A DNA stretch of 64,000 nucleotides. It comes from Serratia marcescens (GTDB lineage Bacteria; Pseudomonadota; Gammaproteobacteria; Enterobacterales; Enterobacteriaceae). Made by a program: the position numbers and the translations under genes. Below, piece by piece: positions 18,485-26,633 of the stretch (position 1 is its first letter; each line of letters begins with the position of its first letter). The stretch spans positions 186,001-250,000 of the forward strand of contig JADMXW010000001.1 of NCBI GenBank assembly GCA_015548865.1, given 5' to 3'. The notes beneath the pieces are model-generated. The model was not told where the DNA came from and did no database searches. It worked only from the letters and a program-made list of their open reading frames with translations.

Positions 18485-18510
18485 AGAGACACCGCAAACG
18501 CGGTGTCTCT
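18485..18510. terminator. Intra-operon hairpin (attenuator or processing site)
   Basis: AGAGACACCGC and GCGGTGTCTCT form a perfect 11-base stem with a four-base loop in the 52-base gap after the sialidase-like gene. On the minus strand it is followed by CTTTT, a weak terminator, so it probably reduces expression of the YhcH-type and SDR genes or stabilises the upstream mRNA. Confidence 0.6.
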
Positions 18511-18517
18511 CGGTGTA

Positions 18518-19696
18518 TCAACCTTTTACCCATGCCTCATCGACACACACATACTTGATGGCCTGACGGAAATAGGTGAAGGCCACATGCAATTTCCCTT
18601 CCGGTCCCTGCTTGATGCTGGGATAGGAGAACTCGCGGTTCAGCTTCTGCTGCGAGTTATTGGTCATGCAATAGCCGTCGCCCACTTCGATATTTCGCTG
18701 CCACGGCCAGGTCTTGCCGCCATCTTCCGAAATGGCCAGCGTCATGGGGGCGCGCGGTGCACCCCAGAAGGCGCTGCGCCCTTCGGTAATTTCCGGCATC
18801 TTGGCGTCATTGCCACCTTCTTCATCTTCGATTTCGTCATACAGCGACACGCGGCGCTCGGTGGCATCGGCTGCGCTCATGTGGTTGAATACCAGCGCCA
18901 GATGGCCATTTTGCAGCGTAGTCACCTGAATGGACGAGTTATTGTTTGGCAACGTGGTGGGCACCGGCACCGACCAGGTTTTGCCGCCATCCGTGGAGTG
19001 GCTACGATAAATAAAGTCAGCCCACCGGCTGCGGAACAGCGCCAGCAGTGAACCGTCCGCCAGCGGCGTGATGTTCATGTGGACACAGCCTGTGCTGTTC
19101 GGCACTGGGTATTCCTGCCAGGTTTTACCCTGATCGCTGGAGATTTTGACAGCGCTGTCGTCGTTGTTACCTACCCACTTCTCACCCGGCTCTACGCGGC
19201 AATAGAACACCGGCAGCAGCCAGTCACCGTTCGGCAGTACGGTGATCGGCTGGCGAATAAAGGTGCCCGGCTGATCGAGCAGTGTGCCGATTTCCCCCCA
19301 GGTGTGGCCCAAGTCGGTAGATTGACGGTAACGCACAATGGCGGTGTCCTGATTACCGGATTTCTGTGCGGTATACAGCAGCCACAGCACGCCGTCTGGT
19401 GCCAGAAACAGCACCGGGTTCTGCTCGGAGCGCGTAGCATCTTCCGATAACTTAACCGCTTGTGACCACTGCGCGCTGCCGTTAGCCAGACGCGACTGGT
19501 AAATCGAGATATCCGCAATCCCTTCCTGCGTACCGCCAAACCAGACGCACAGCACATCGCCATTCGGCAGATGCAGCAGGTTGGCCGCGTGGTTTTGTGG
19601 GCAGACGGAGGGCAGATAGGCATCAATGCGCTGCGCATCCCCTTCGACCTGATGAATTACGCCAGTACGTTCTACGGTGATGGTTTCAGTCGTCAT
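18518..19696 (-). CDS. Sialidase-like BNR/Asp-box protein
   Basis: A 392-residue six-bladed propeller protein of the BNR_2/sialidase superfamily. Four Asp boxes are visible: STDLGHTW (126-133), SSDQGKTW (~187), STDGGKTW (234) and SEDGGKTW (323). Candidate active-site arginines occur (RQPITVLP, FRSRWADF). No FRIP motif and no signal peptide are seen, so it is cytoplasmic and not a standard sialidase. Annotation pipelines call this family exo-alpha-sialidase, but sialic acid is not a plant sugar; relatives in GH33 act on Kdo or Dha of rhamnogalacturonan II. It is six bases from the symporter gene, so the two are tightly coupled: uptake of a glycoside then internal cleavage is a reasonable reading. 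Confidence 0.82.
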   Translation of the reverse strand: MTTETITVERTGVIHQVEGDAQRIDAYLPSVCPQNHAANLLHLPNGDVLCVWFGGTQEGIADISIYQSRLANGSAQWSQAVKLSEDATRSEQNPVLFLAPDGVLWLLYTAQKSGNQDTAIVRYRQSTDLGHTWGEIGTLLDQPGTFIRQPITVLPNGDWLLPVFYCRVEPGEKWVGNNDDSAVKISSDQGKTWQEYPVPNSTGCVHMNITPLADGSLLALFRSRWADFIYRSHSTDGGKTWSVPVPTTLPNNNSSIQVTTLQNGHLALVFNHMSAADATERRVSLYDEIEDEEGGNDAKMPEITEGRSAFWGAPRAPMTLAISEDGGKTWPWQRNIEVGDGYCMTNNSQQKLNREFSYPSIKQGPEGKLHVAFTYFRQAIKYVCVDEAWVKG

Positions 19697-19702
19697 GACG
19701 AA

Positions 19703-21121
19703 TTAGGCTCCTGGTTGAGTAACGGATGTTTTCTTTTCTGACCGAATCGCGTTCTTGTTCGGAATCAGACGATCCAGGCACATCACGATGGCAGGGGTTG
19801 CCAATGCAACATACATGTTATCGATGCCAAACGGGTTGCCCATCACATACCATACTGATGTCACCACGCAGGCAGCAATCAGGCTGGCATTGGCACCGCG
19901 AGCGCTGTTAAAGAACGGCAGGTAGAAGGCAATCATTGCAACCACCGAGATGGACAGACGAATGGCACGGGTAAAGAACGACAGCTTCAGCACTTCAGGC
20001 ACCAGCAGCACGAAGACCAGCGGCAGGAAACCGATGATGAGCGAGAACACACGCGTCATCTTCATCTCTTTTTCCGGCGTCGGGTTGTAGTACGGTACGT
20101 AGAAGTCTTTCACGATCAGCGAAGCAATTGCCAGTGCCACGGTACTTACGCTGATAAAGATAGATGCAACCAGCGAGGTGGTGACCAGACCGGCGACCCA
20201 CGGGTTCATGTCTTGCAGGAACACCGGCAGTGCATACAGGCTCTTGATTTCTGGGTGGACGAACTTGGCAGCCACACCGATCACTGCGATAGCCAGTGCA
20301 ATCGGCATACAGAACAGGAAGGCAATCCAGGTGGCGCGTTTGGCGGATGCTGCATCTTTGGTCGCGGAAATCGCCTGAATCACGAACTGGGTACAGAAAA
20401 TCGAACCGATAGTACCGATCAACCAAGCGAAGATAGTACTCGCACCGATGTTGCCATCCCAGGTCCAGTAGAACTCTGGCATCTGCTGAACCATCGGGGT
20501 AATACCGCCGGTCATTTTCAAGGCCACGTACAGGATGATCATTACACCGATGTACTTCACGCCGCTGTGGATCAGGGTGACATACGCCACGCCTTTCAAC
20601 CCACCGAAGTAGAAGTAGAAAGTACTGACGATCGCCGTGATCAAGGCTGCCACCGGCAGAGAGATTTTCAGTACGGTGGAGATAGCCGCCGCGCCGCTGA
20701 CGTAGTTACCCACGTTCACCAGCAACAGGGCATAGATCATGATGATCGAAATAATGTTTTTAGTCGATGTACCGTACTTCTCGGCGATAGCGCCGGAAAT
20801 GGTGACTTTACCGGTGTTATAGATCTTCTTTACCAGGATCATGCCGAACAGCAGGAAGCCGATGGCGGCACCGATCACGGACCAAGAGGCGGCGATGCCA
20901 CTTTCAAATGCGGCCTGCGCAGTACCTACCGTGGATTTTGCGCCGATAAACTCGGTCATCAGCAAAATACCGACGATAAACGCGGGCAGCGCGCGCGACC
21001 CTTCCATGAATTCGGAGCTGGATTTACTGCGTAATTTCAGCGTCAGCCAGGAGGTGAACGCGATATAAAACACTATCATCCCGATGATGATGAGGGTGTC
21101 TGTCAGATCAAAATGGTTCAT
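19703..21121 (-). CDS. Sodium:solute symporter (SSS family)
   Basis: A 472-residue inner-membrane protein with about 13 predicted transmembrane helices. The N-terminus is SSS-like (SWLTLKLRSKSSSEFMEGSRALPAFIVG, then GAKSTVGTAQAAFESG), and SISTVALAIASLIVKDFY corresponds to the sodium-site helix. Members of this family import sialic acids, sugars, pantothenate and proline. Operon position between the DapA-like and sialidase-like genes points to a sugar acid or its glycoside as cargo. Confidence 0.88.
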   Translation of the reverse strand: MNHFDLTDTLIIIGMIVFYIAFTSWLTLKLRSKSSSEFMEGSRALPAFIVGILLMTEFIGAKSTVGTAQAAFESGIAASWSVIGAAIGFLLFGMILVKKIYNTGKVTISGAIAEKYGTSTKNIISIIMIYALLLVNVGNYVSGAAAISTVLKISLPVAALITAIVSTFYFYFGGLKGVAYVTLIHSGVKYIGVMIILYVALKMTGGITPMVQQMPEFYWTWDGNIGASTIFAWLIGTIGSIFCTQFVIQAISATKDAASAKRATWIAFLFCMPIALAIAVIGVAAKFVHPEIKSLYALPVFLQDMNPWVAGLVTTSLVASIFISVSTVALAIASLIVKDFYVPYYNPTPEKEMKMTRVFSLIIGFLPLVFVLLVPEVLKLSFFTRAIRLSISVVAMIAFYLPFFNSARGANASLIAACVVTSVWYVMGNPFGIDNMYVALATPAIVMCLDRLIPNKNAIRSEKKTSVTQPGA

Positions 21122-21182
21122 ATCTTTCGACCTATCGTTGTTGTCGCAGGGTTGTTGTTATTAAACAGGGTGATAAATGTTC

Positions 21183-22064
21183 TTATGCAAACGGGCTGAC
21201 AATCTGACGGATAGCCGCTTCATCCTGTTCAGAGAACTGAATGGGATAGCGACTGACGCCAACGTCATGTCCCATTAACGTCAGCGCTTTTTTCACTGCC
21301 GCAGGAGAGAACGCAACGGCATACAGCGTTTTTCTTAGCTCGCTGACCTGTTCTTGCGCCTGACGTGAGCCTTCGATATCGCCGGCGTGGAAGCGGTGCC
21401 AGATTTGGCTGATAGCCTCTGGCGCCACATTGGCCAGCCCGGAAATACAGGCGGAGCAACCTTCGATGAAGCCTTGGTGAATCAATGAATCCGGCCCGTT
21501 GAGGACATCAAAATTCGGTATACCTTTAGCCGCTTGCAGGAAACCATTGAGGCTTTCATAGCTACCAGCACTGTCCTTGATGCCGATGATGTTGGGATGA
21601 TCGGCCAGAATGCGCACAGTTTCGGGCGTAAGCGTATTTCCAGTGCGTGCAGGGATGTTGTAGAGGAACACTGGAACGGTTAACGCATCTGCCACTGCGC
21701 GGTAATGTGCGATCAGTTCTTCTTGTTTCAGCGGAATAAAATAAGGTGTGATAACCGAAACCGCATCGACGCCCAGTGCTGCAATACGCTTGCCGAGTTT
21801 GATGGTTTCACGCGTAGAAATTTCACCGATGTGGCCTACCACCGGCACTTTACCTGCCACTTCATCGACACAGGTTTCGGTGACCGCGACTTTTTCGTCG
21901 GTGTGTAATACGAAAAATTCACCATTGGTACCATTACAGAAGATACCGTTGCCATACTGCATCTGGCGCTGGATCTGCGCGCGCAGAGCCGTTGGATTGA
22001 ATTCACCCTGACCGTCAAAGGGCGTGACGATTGCGGTCAACACGCCGGTAATACGTTTGCTCAT
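21183..22064 (-). CDS. DapA/NanA-family pyruvate aldolase
   Basis: A 293-residue TIM-barrel class I aldolase. The Schiff-base lysine is K163 (GIKDSAGS), the catalytic Tyr is Y135 and the pyruvate loop is GTNGEF (45-50). Y135 sits in YNIPARTGN: the Arg-Thr-Gly is that of dihydrodipicolinate synthases, where the Arg binds the carboxylate of aspartate semialdehyde, not the YNIPALSG of sialate lyases. This suggests a product or substrate that is a carboxylated aldehyde. It is unlikely to be the housekeeping DapA because of the catabolic operon context (49 bases after Fe-ADH, before the symporter). Confidence 0.88.
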   Translation of the reverse strand: MSKRITGVLTAIVTPFDGQGEFNPTALRAQIQRQMQYGNGIFCNGTNGEFFVLHTDEKVAVTETCVDEVAGKVPVVGHIGEISTRETIKLGKRIAALGVDAVSVITPYFIPLKQEELIAHYRAVADALTVPVFLYNIPARTGNTLTPETVRILADHPNIIGIKDSAGSYESLNGFLQAAKGIPNFDVLNGPDSLIHQGFIEGCSACISGLANVAPEAISQIWHRFHAGDIEGSRQAQEQVSELRKTLYAVAFSPAAVKKALTLMGHDVGVSRYPIQFSEQDEAAIRQIVSPFA

Positions 22065-22113
22065 TGTTTTTCCTCGTTACTGCGTAATCAAAAAAGAACA
22101 TCAAGTCTGTGAA

Positions 22114-23250
22114 TTAGAACAGCGTTAAATAAATATCACGCACGTCGTCCGCCTTCACCGCGGCGGGCACGTTTTTCATAAGACGCTGAACCTGCAAAGC
22201 CCCTTCAACCAGATCGGGCAAATGCGTTTTTTCGATACCTAATTGTTGCAGTGAGCTGGGCAGCGCGAGGCGCTGTACCAGATCGGTGAAATAGGTGACC
22301 AGTGCGTGCGACTTCTCTGTGACGGAGAGCGACAGGTTGGCTTCGGGCAGCAGGTCATAGGCCTGTGCAAATTTCTCTTCTACTGCCGGGCGTACAAAGC
22401 GCATGCAAGGAGCCAGCAGGATGGCATTCGCCACGCCGTGGGGAATATGGTATTTGCCGCCTAACGGGTAAGACATGGCATGTACCAGATGCGTGCCCGC
22501 GTGGGCAATGGCGGCACCACCGTAATAGGATGCCCACAGCATGTTCAGCCGTGCTTCCAGATTCTCGGGTTCACGAATGGACAGTTCGATATTGGCAAAC
22601 AGCTTTTTTAAACCGATCAGTGCGTAGTTATCCCCTACCGGGTTGGCGATTGTCGCGGTGAAGCATTCAATCAGATGGCAAAGCGCATCAATACCAGTAG
22701 ACGCCGCAATGTGAGACGGCATGCTGGTGGTCAATTCTGGCACCAGCGCGACATAGTCCGGCAGCATAACGGGTGTGATGATGCCGACCTTGGTCGCTTT
22801 CTCAGGAATCGCCAGAATGGCGTTCGGTGTGGCCTCTGAGCCCGTACCAGCGGTGGTGGGGATCAATAAAGAGGCGGTGCGACGTGTCGGTTTTTCACCC
22901 GCCAACAACGTTTCAAGGGAGACTGCATCATCGCCCACGCACAGCAGCGACAGTAGTTTGGCAACATCCAATACGCTGCCGCCGCCTACGCCAATCACCA
23001 GTTCAGTGCGGGCGTTGGGCAGCGCTTCAAGAATATGGGAGACATCGTGTTGGCTTGGTTCTGGCGGCACATTATCAATCAGAGTGATGGCCGGCACGTT
23101 CGCTTTAACCTGATTGAGCAGCGCCTGTACGCCTGGTTGCTGCACGATATTGCGGTCAGTCACGAAAAGAACGTGCTGGCGCGAGGTTAACAGGTAGCGG
23201 ATATCGTTAATGGCCTGGCTGCCGCTGATGATAGTGCTATTGATGTTCAT
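22114..23250 (-). CDS. Iron-containing alcohol dehydrogenase
   Basis: A 378-residue group III alcohol dehydrogenase. NAD-binding GVGGGSVLDVAK (87-98) and PTTAGTGSEAT (131-141) are followed by the metal ligands D188 and H192 (GIDALCHLIE), H257 and H271 (HAMSYPLGGKYHIPHG). Family members include succinic semialdehyde and lactaldehyde reductases. It is the first gene of the six-gene operon and is divergent from the kinase operon. The best-fitting role is reduction of a C4 semialdehyde acid released by the adjacent aldolase (inference). Confidence 0.88.
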   Translation of the reverse strand: MNINSTIISGSQAINDIRYLLTSRQHVLFVTDRNIVQQPGVQALLNQVKANVPAITLIDNVPPEPSQHDVSHILEALPNARTELVIGVGGGSVLDVAKLLSLLCVGDDAVSLETLLAGEKPTRRTASLLIPTTAGTGSEATPNAILAIPEKATKVGIITPVMLPDYVALVPELTTSMPSHIAASTGIDALCHLIECFTATIANPVGDNYALIGLKKLFANIELSIREPENLEARLNMLWASYYGGAAIAHAGTHLVHAMSYPLGGKYHIPHGVANAILLAPCMRFVRPAVEEKFAQAYDLLPEANLSLSVTEKSHALVTYFTDLVQRLALPSSLQQLGIEKTHLPDLVEGALQVQRLMKNVPAAVKADDVRDIYLTLF

Positions 23251-23392
23251 GGCGTTCCTTTACAGTGTTCACGCAGTGAAAGTGATTTTTATCAATCAAT
23301 ACGTGCTTTGAGATCGTGTGTTGACGTAATGGCGTCATTTTGTAGGGTGATTTATAGGCTAAATTGCTTTTAAATAATTTGATGTTGCTCAC

Positions 23393-23422
23393 ATATAATC
23401 AAATATGATTCAATATGATCAT
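23393..23422. promoter_or_regulatory. Three tandem 10-base repeats, candidate DeoR operator
   Basis: ATATAATCAA, ATATGATTCA and ATATGATCAT follow each other without a gap, so equivalent bases face the same side of the helix. They lie in the 230-base region between the divergent Fe-ADH and kinase operons, 58 bases before the kinase ATG, the expected place for the operator of the DeoR regulator encoded in the kinase operon. Confidence 0.5.
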
Positions 23423-23480
23423 TATCAGGTGATCGACACACAATCGTCGGTATGCCGTTATCGATAAATAAGGGGTGGAT

Positions 23481-24791
23481 ATGCCACAGCGGCAAGATGT
23501 CAGCCTGGAAAAAACAGCAAGCCAGGTGTTGGTCGTCGCGGATGATTTCACCGGGGCTAACGATGCCGGGGTTGGATTGGCTCTTCAGCAGGCTCAGGTC
23601 AATGTGATTCTGGATTTGGATGCATTGACGACGGGAACCCTGCATGAGGTGACGGTTATCAATACGGATAGCCGGGCGCAGGCCGCGCAAGACGCTGCGC
23701 TGCGCGTAATGCATGCCGTGACCCGCTGGCGCGAAGCGGGCGGAAACGGTTGGGTATTTAAGAAGATTGACTCCACGCTGCGTGGCAACCTCGGCGCGGA
23801 GATTGCGGCGGCCTTGACTGCCAGCGATGCAGCGATGGCATTGATTGCGCCAGCGGTACCGGCGCTGGGTCGTATCACGCGAGACGGGAAAGTCTGGGTC
23901 AACGGAAAACTGCTGACTGAAACTGAATTTGCCAGCGACCCGAAAACGCCGGTGCATAGTGCAGACATTGCCGAACGCATTGCCGAACAGAGTGCTTTGA
24001 CGATGGCGACACTCATTGTGAGTGAAAATAATCATTCTGCTCTTGCCGCGCAGCTTTTGCGTTTGCGTGACGAAGGTATCAAAGGCGTCATTATTGATGC
24101 CCATACGCCGCAGGATTTGGAGCTGATCGTAGCTGCAGCACAAACATTGCCAGTGAAACCACTGTTAGTGGGGGCTGCCGGGCTCAGTGATGCGTTAGCT
24201 CAGGCGCTGTGTTTTACCCCGCGTCCTCGGCCTGCATTACTGGCTGTAGTTGGCTCGATGAGTGAAATGACGCACAAGCAGATTACTGCGGTGAGCGCGC
24301 TGTCACAGGTGACATTGCTCGATGTGGATATCCGTCCTTTATTTACGCCTGCGGGAGCCGCATTGGCACAAGACACCGCGCGTGTGGCGGCCGCCGCGCT
24401 GCTGGCTGGCAAGCACTGCTTGGTTCGCACCTGCCGTGATGAACAACAGCGTCACGAGATTACGCAGTTATGCCAACAGTACGCCCTTAGTCGCCAGCAA
24501 TTGGGTGAACGCATCAGTGATTTTCTGGGGGAAATGGTGCGTTGCACAGTGGCTCTGTGCCGCCCGGCAGGGCTTTATCTTTCCGGTGGCGACGTGGCGA
24601 TTTCAGTGGCTGCTGCGCTCGGTGCTACCGGGTTCCATATCAAAGGACAACTTGCGTCCTGTGTACCTTGGGGACGCTTCATCGACAGCATCGTCGGCGA
24701 TATCCCTGTCATGACTAAAGCAGGCGGCTTCGGTGATGAAGCCACCTTGCATCACGTTTTACGCTTTATTGAGGAGAGAGTGAGTGAGTAA
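23481..24791 (+). CDS. dtnK: Four-carbon acid sugar kinase (DUF1537), DtnK-like
   Basis: A kinase of 436 residues in the DUF1537 family. The N-terminal domain has VVADDFTGANDAG and FKKIDSTLRGN, which bind the acid substrate; the C-terminal ATP domain contains YLSGGDVAISVAAALG and ends in TKAGGFGDEATLHHVL. Characterised members phosphorylate D-threonate (DtnK), D-erythronate/L-threonate or 3-oxo-tetronate. Pairing with PdxA2 is the D-threonate arrangement (kinase plus dehydrogenase giving DHAP). ATG 23481 is chosen because AAGGGG lies five bases upstream. It overlaps the next gene by eight bases. Confidence 0.87.
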   Translation: MPQRQDVSLEKTASQVLVVADDFTGANDAGVGLALQQAQVNVILDLDALTTGTLHEVTVINTDSRAQAAQDAALRVMHAVTRWREAGGNGWVFKKIDSTLRGNLGAEIAAALTASDAAMALIAPAVPALGRITRDGKVWVNGKLLTETEFASDPKTPVHSADIAERIAEQSALTMATLIVSENNHSALAAQLLRLRDEGIKGVIIDAHTPQDLELIVAAAQTLPVKPLLVGAAGLSDALAQALCFTPRPRPALLAVVGSMSEMTHKQITAVSALSQVTLLDVDIRPLFTPAGAALAQDTARVAAAALLAGKHCLVRTCRDEQQRHEITQLCQQYALSRQQLGERISDFLGEMVRCTVALCRPAGLYLSGGDVAISVAAALGATGFHIKGQLASCVPWGRFIDSIVGDIPVMTKAGGFGDEATLHHVLRFIEERVSE

Positions 24792-25764
24792 AATTATCGC
24801 GATAACGATGGGCGACCCTGCGGGTATCGGTCCTGAGATTATTATTAAATCCCTGGCACAAGGGGAATTGTCTGGTGCGCCTGCTGTCGTCGTGGGCTGT
24901 GTGCAAACGCTGCGTCGTGTCCTCGCGTTGAACATTGTGCCTCAGGTTGAGCTAAATGTGATTGACGAACCGGCCCAGGCGCGCTTTGCCCCTGGTATCA
25001 TTAATGTGATTGATGAGCCTGTAGCCGATTCCGAAGCGCTCAAGCCGGGCGTGGTGCAGGCACAGGCAGGCGATCTGGCCTATCGCTGCATTAAAAAAGC
25101 CACTGCGCTTGCTTTGGCTGGAGAGGTTCAGGCGATTGCTACCGCGCCGTTGAATAAGGAAGCGATGCATTCTGCGGGGCATATCTACCCTGGGCATACC
25201 GAGCTGTTGGCGAAACTGACGAATAGTCGGGATTACGCCATGGTGCTGTATACCGACAAACTAAAAGTCATTCATGTGACAACGCACATTGCATTGCGCA
25301 AATTCCTGGATACCCTAAACCGCGACCGTGTAGAAACGGTGATTGGCATGGCGGATACGTTCCTGAAACGCGTTGGTTACACCAAGCCGCGTATTGCGGT
25401 TGCTGGCGTTAACCCGCACGCGGGGGAAAATGGTCTGTTTGGTGATGAAGAAATTACCATTGTCGGGCCAGCCGTTGAGACCATGAAAGCCAAAGGGCTG
25501 GATGTGTACGGTCCCTGTGCGCCGGATACCGTCTATCTGCAAGCCTATGAAGGGCAGTATGATATGGTGGTGGCAATGTATCACGATCAGGGGCATATTC
25601 CGCTTAAGCTGCTTGGCTTTTATGATGGGGTGAATTTAACCGCAGGCTTGCCGTTTATTCGCACCTCTGCCGATCACGGAACGGCATTTGATATCGCCTG
25701 GACAGGTAAAGCGAAGTCTGAGAGCATGGCTATCTCGATCCAACTCGCCATGCAGCTTGCCTGA
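24784..25764 (+). CDS. pdxA2: 4-phospho-D-threonate 3-dehydrogenase, PdxA2-like
   Basis: A 326-residue PdxA-family enzyme, starting with [20 protein letters not shown] and carrying divalent-metal histidines in [11 protein letters not shown] and [13 protein letters not shown]. PdxA2 oxidises 4-phospho-D-threonate at C3 with loss of CO2 to form dihydroxyacetone phosphate. It lies in an operon with a DUF1537 kinase, not with pyridoxine or ksgA genes, so catabolic PdxA2 rather than vitamin B6 PdxA is favoured. The GTG start overlaps the kinase stop (GTGAGTAA), indicating translational coupling. Confidence 0.9.
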   Translation: MSKIIAITMGDPAGIGPEIIIKSLAQGELSGAPAVVVGCVQTLRRVLALNIVPQVELNVIDEPAQARFAPGIINVIDEPVADSEALKPGVVQAQAGDLAYRCIKKATALALAGEVQAIATAPLNKEAMHSAGHIYPGHTELLAKLTNSRDYAMVLYTDKLKVIHVTTHIALRKFLDTLNRDRVETVIGMADTFLKRVGYTKPRIAVAGVNPHAGENGLFGDEEITIVGPAVETMKAKGLDVYGPCAPDTVYLQAYEGQYDMVVAMYHDQGHIPLKLLGFYDGVNLTAGLPFIRTSADHGTAFDIAWTGKAKSESMAISIQLAMQLA

Positions 25765-25784
25765 CAGGGGAGGGGATTCAACTC

Positions 25785-26600
25785 GTGGACATCGTTGTGG
25801 GGCAAACAGTGAGTGATGCTTTCCGCGTCAGCGGAGATAGAGTTAAAGGGCAGAGCCGTCTTGACCAGATTATGGATTATCTGAAAAGCCATAACCTGGT
25901 GACGGTAGACGAACTGGTTGCCGTGATCGACGCCTCTCCGGCGACGATCCGTCGCGATCTCATCAAGCTTGATGAACAGGGCGTGATTAGCCGCAGCCAT
26001 GGCGGCGTCACGCTCAACCGTTTTATTCCCTCTCAACCCACTACCAATGAGAAACTGCATCGCAATCTGGCGGAGAAGCAGGCGATTGCCCGTTACGCGG
26101 CCTCACTGGTACAACCGGGTGACGCCGTGGTGCTGGATGCGGGCACCACAACCCTCGAGTTGGCGCGCAACCTGACTCACCTGCCGCTGCGTGTAATCAC
26201 GGCAGATTTGCAGATTGCGCTGTTCTTATCGGAATTCAAACAGATTGAAGTCACCATTATTGGTGGTCGTATTGATGACAGCAGCCAGTCTTGCATTGGT
26301 GAACATGGTCGCCGCCTGTTACGCAGTATCTACCCTGATATTGCCTTTATCAGCTGTAACTCATGGAGTATGGAAAAAGGTATCACTACGCCAACAGAAG
26401 AGAAAGCAGGGGTAAAACAGGATTTGGGTATGAATGCCAGCCGCCGTGTGCTGCTTGCTGACAGCAGCAAATACGGTGCCTATTCGCTGTTTTGCGTTAC
26501 GCCGCTAACGGCACTCACCGACATCGTCACCGACAGCGCGCTTGCACCGGAGACACAGCAACTGCTTCATGCACAACCAGTGCAACTGCATTTGGTGTAA
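25785..26600 (+). CDS. DeoR-family transcriptional regulator
   Basis: A 271-residue repressor-type regulator. Residues ~25-80 form the DeoR helix-turn-helix ([42 protein letters not shown]) and the rest is a sugar-phosphate-binding DeoRC domain ([12 protein letters not shown]). The start is uncertain: GTG at 25785 follows GGGGAGGGGATT; a later GTG at 25809 is also possible. Third gene of the dtnK-pdxA2 operon, 20 bases downstream, so it probably senses a phosphorylated four-carbon acid and controls both divergent operons via the repeats at 23393-23422. Confidence 0.9.
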   Translation: MDIVVGQTVSDAFRVSGDRVKGQSRLDQIMDYLKSHNLVTVDELVAVIDASPATIRRDLIKLDEQGVISRSHGGVTLNRFIPSQPTTNEKLHRNLAEKQAIARYAASLVQPGDAVVLDAGTTTLELARNLTHLPLRVITADLQIALFLSEFKQIEVTIIGGRIDDSSQSCIGEHGRRLLRSIYPDIAFISCNSWSMEKGITTPTEEKAGVKQDLGMNASRRVLLADSSKYGAYSLFCVTPLTALTDIVTDSALAPETQQLLHAQPVQLHLV

Positions 26601-26633
26601 GTACCTTTGCCGTTTCGGATAACGCTGCTCAGA

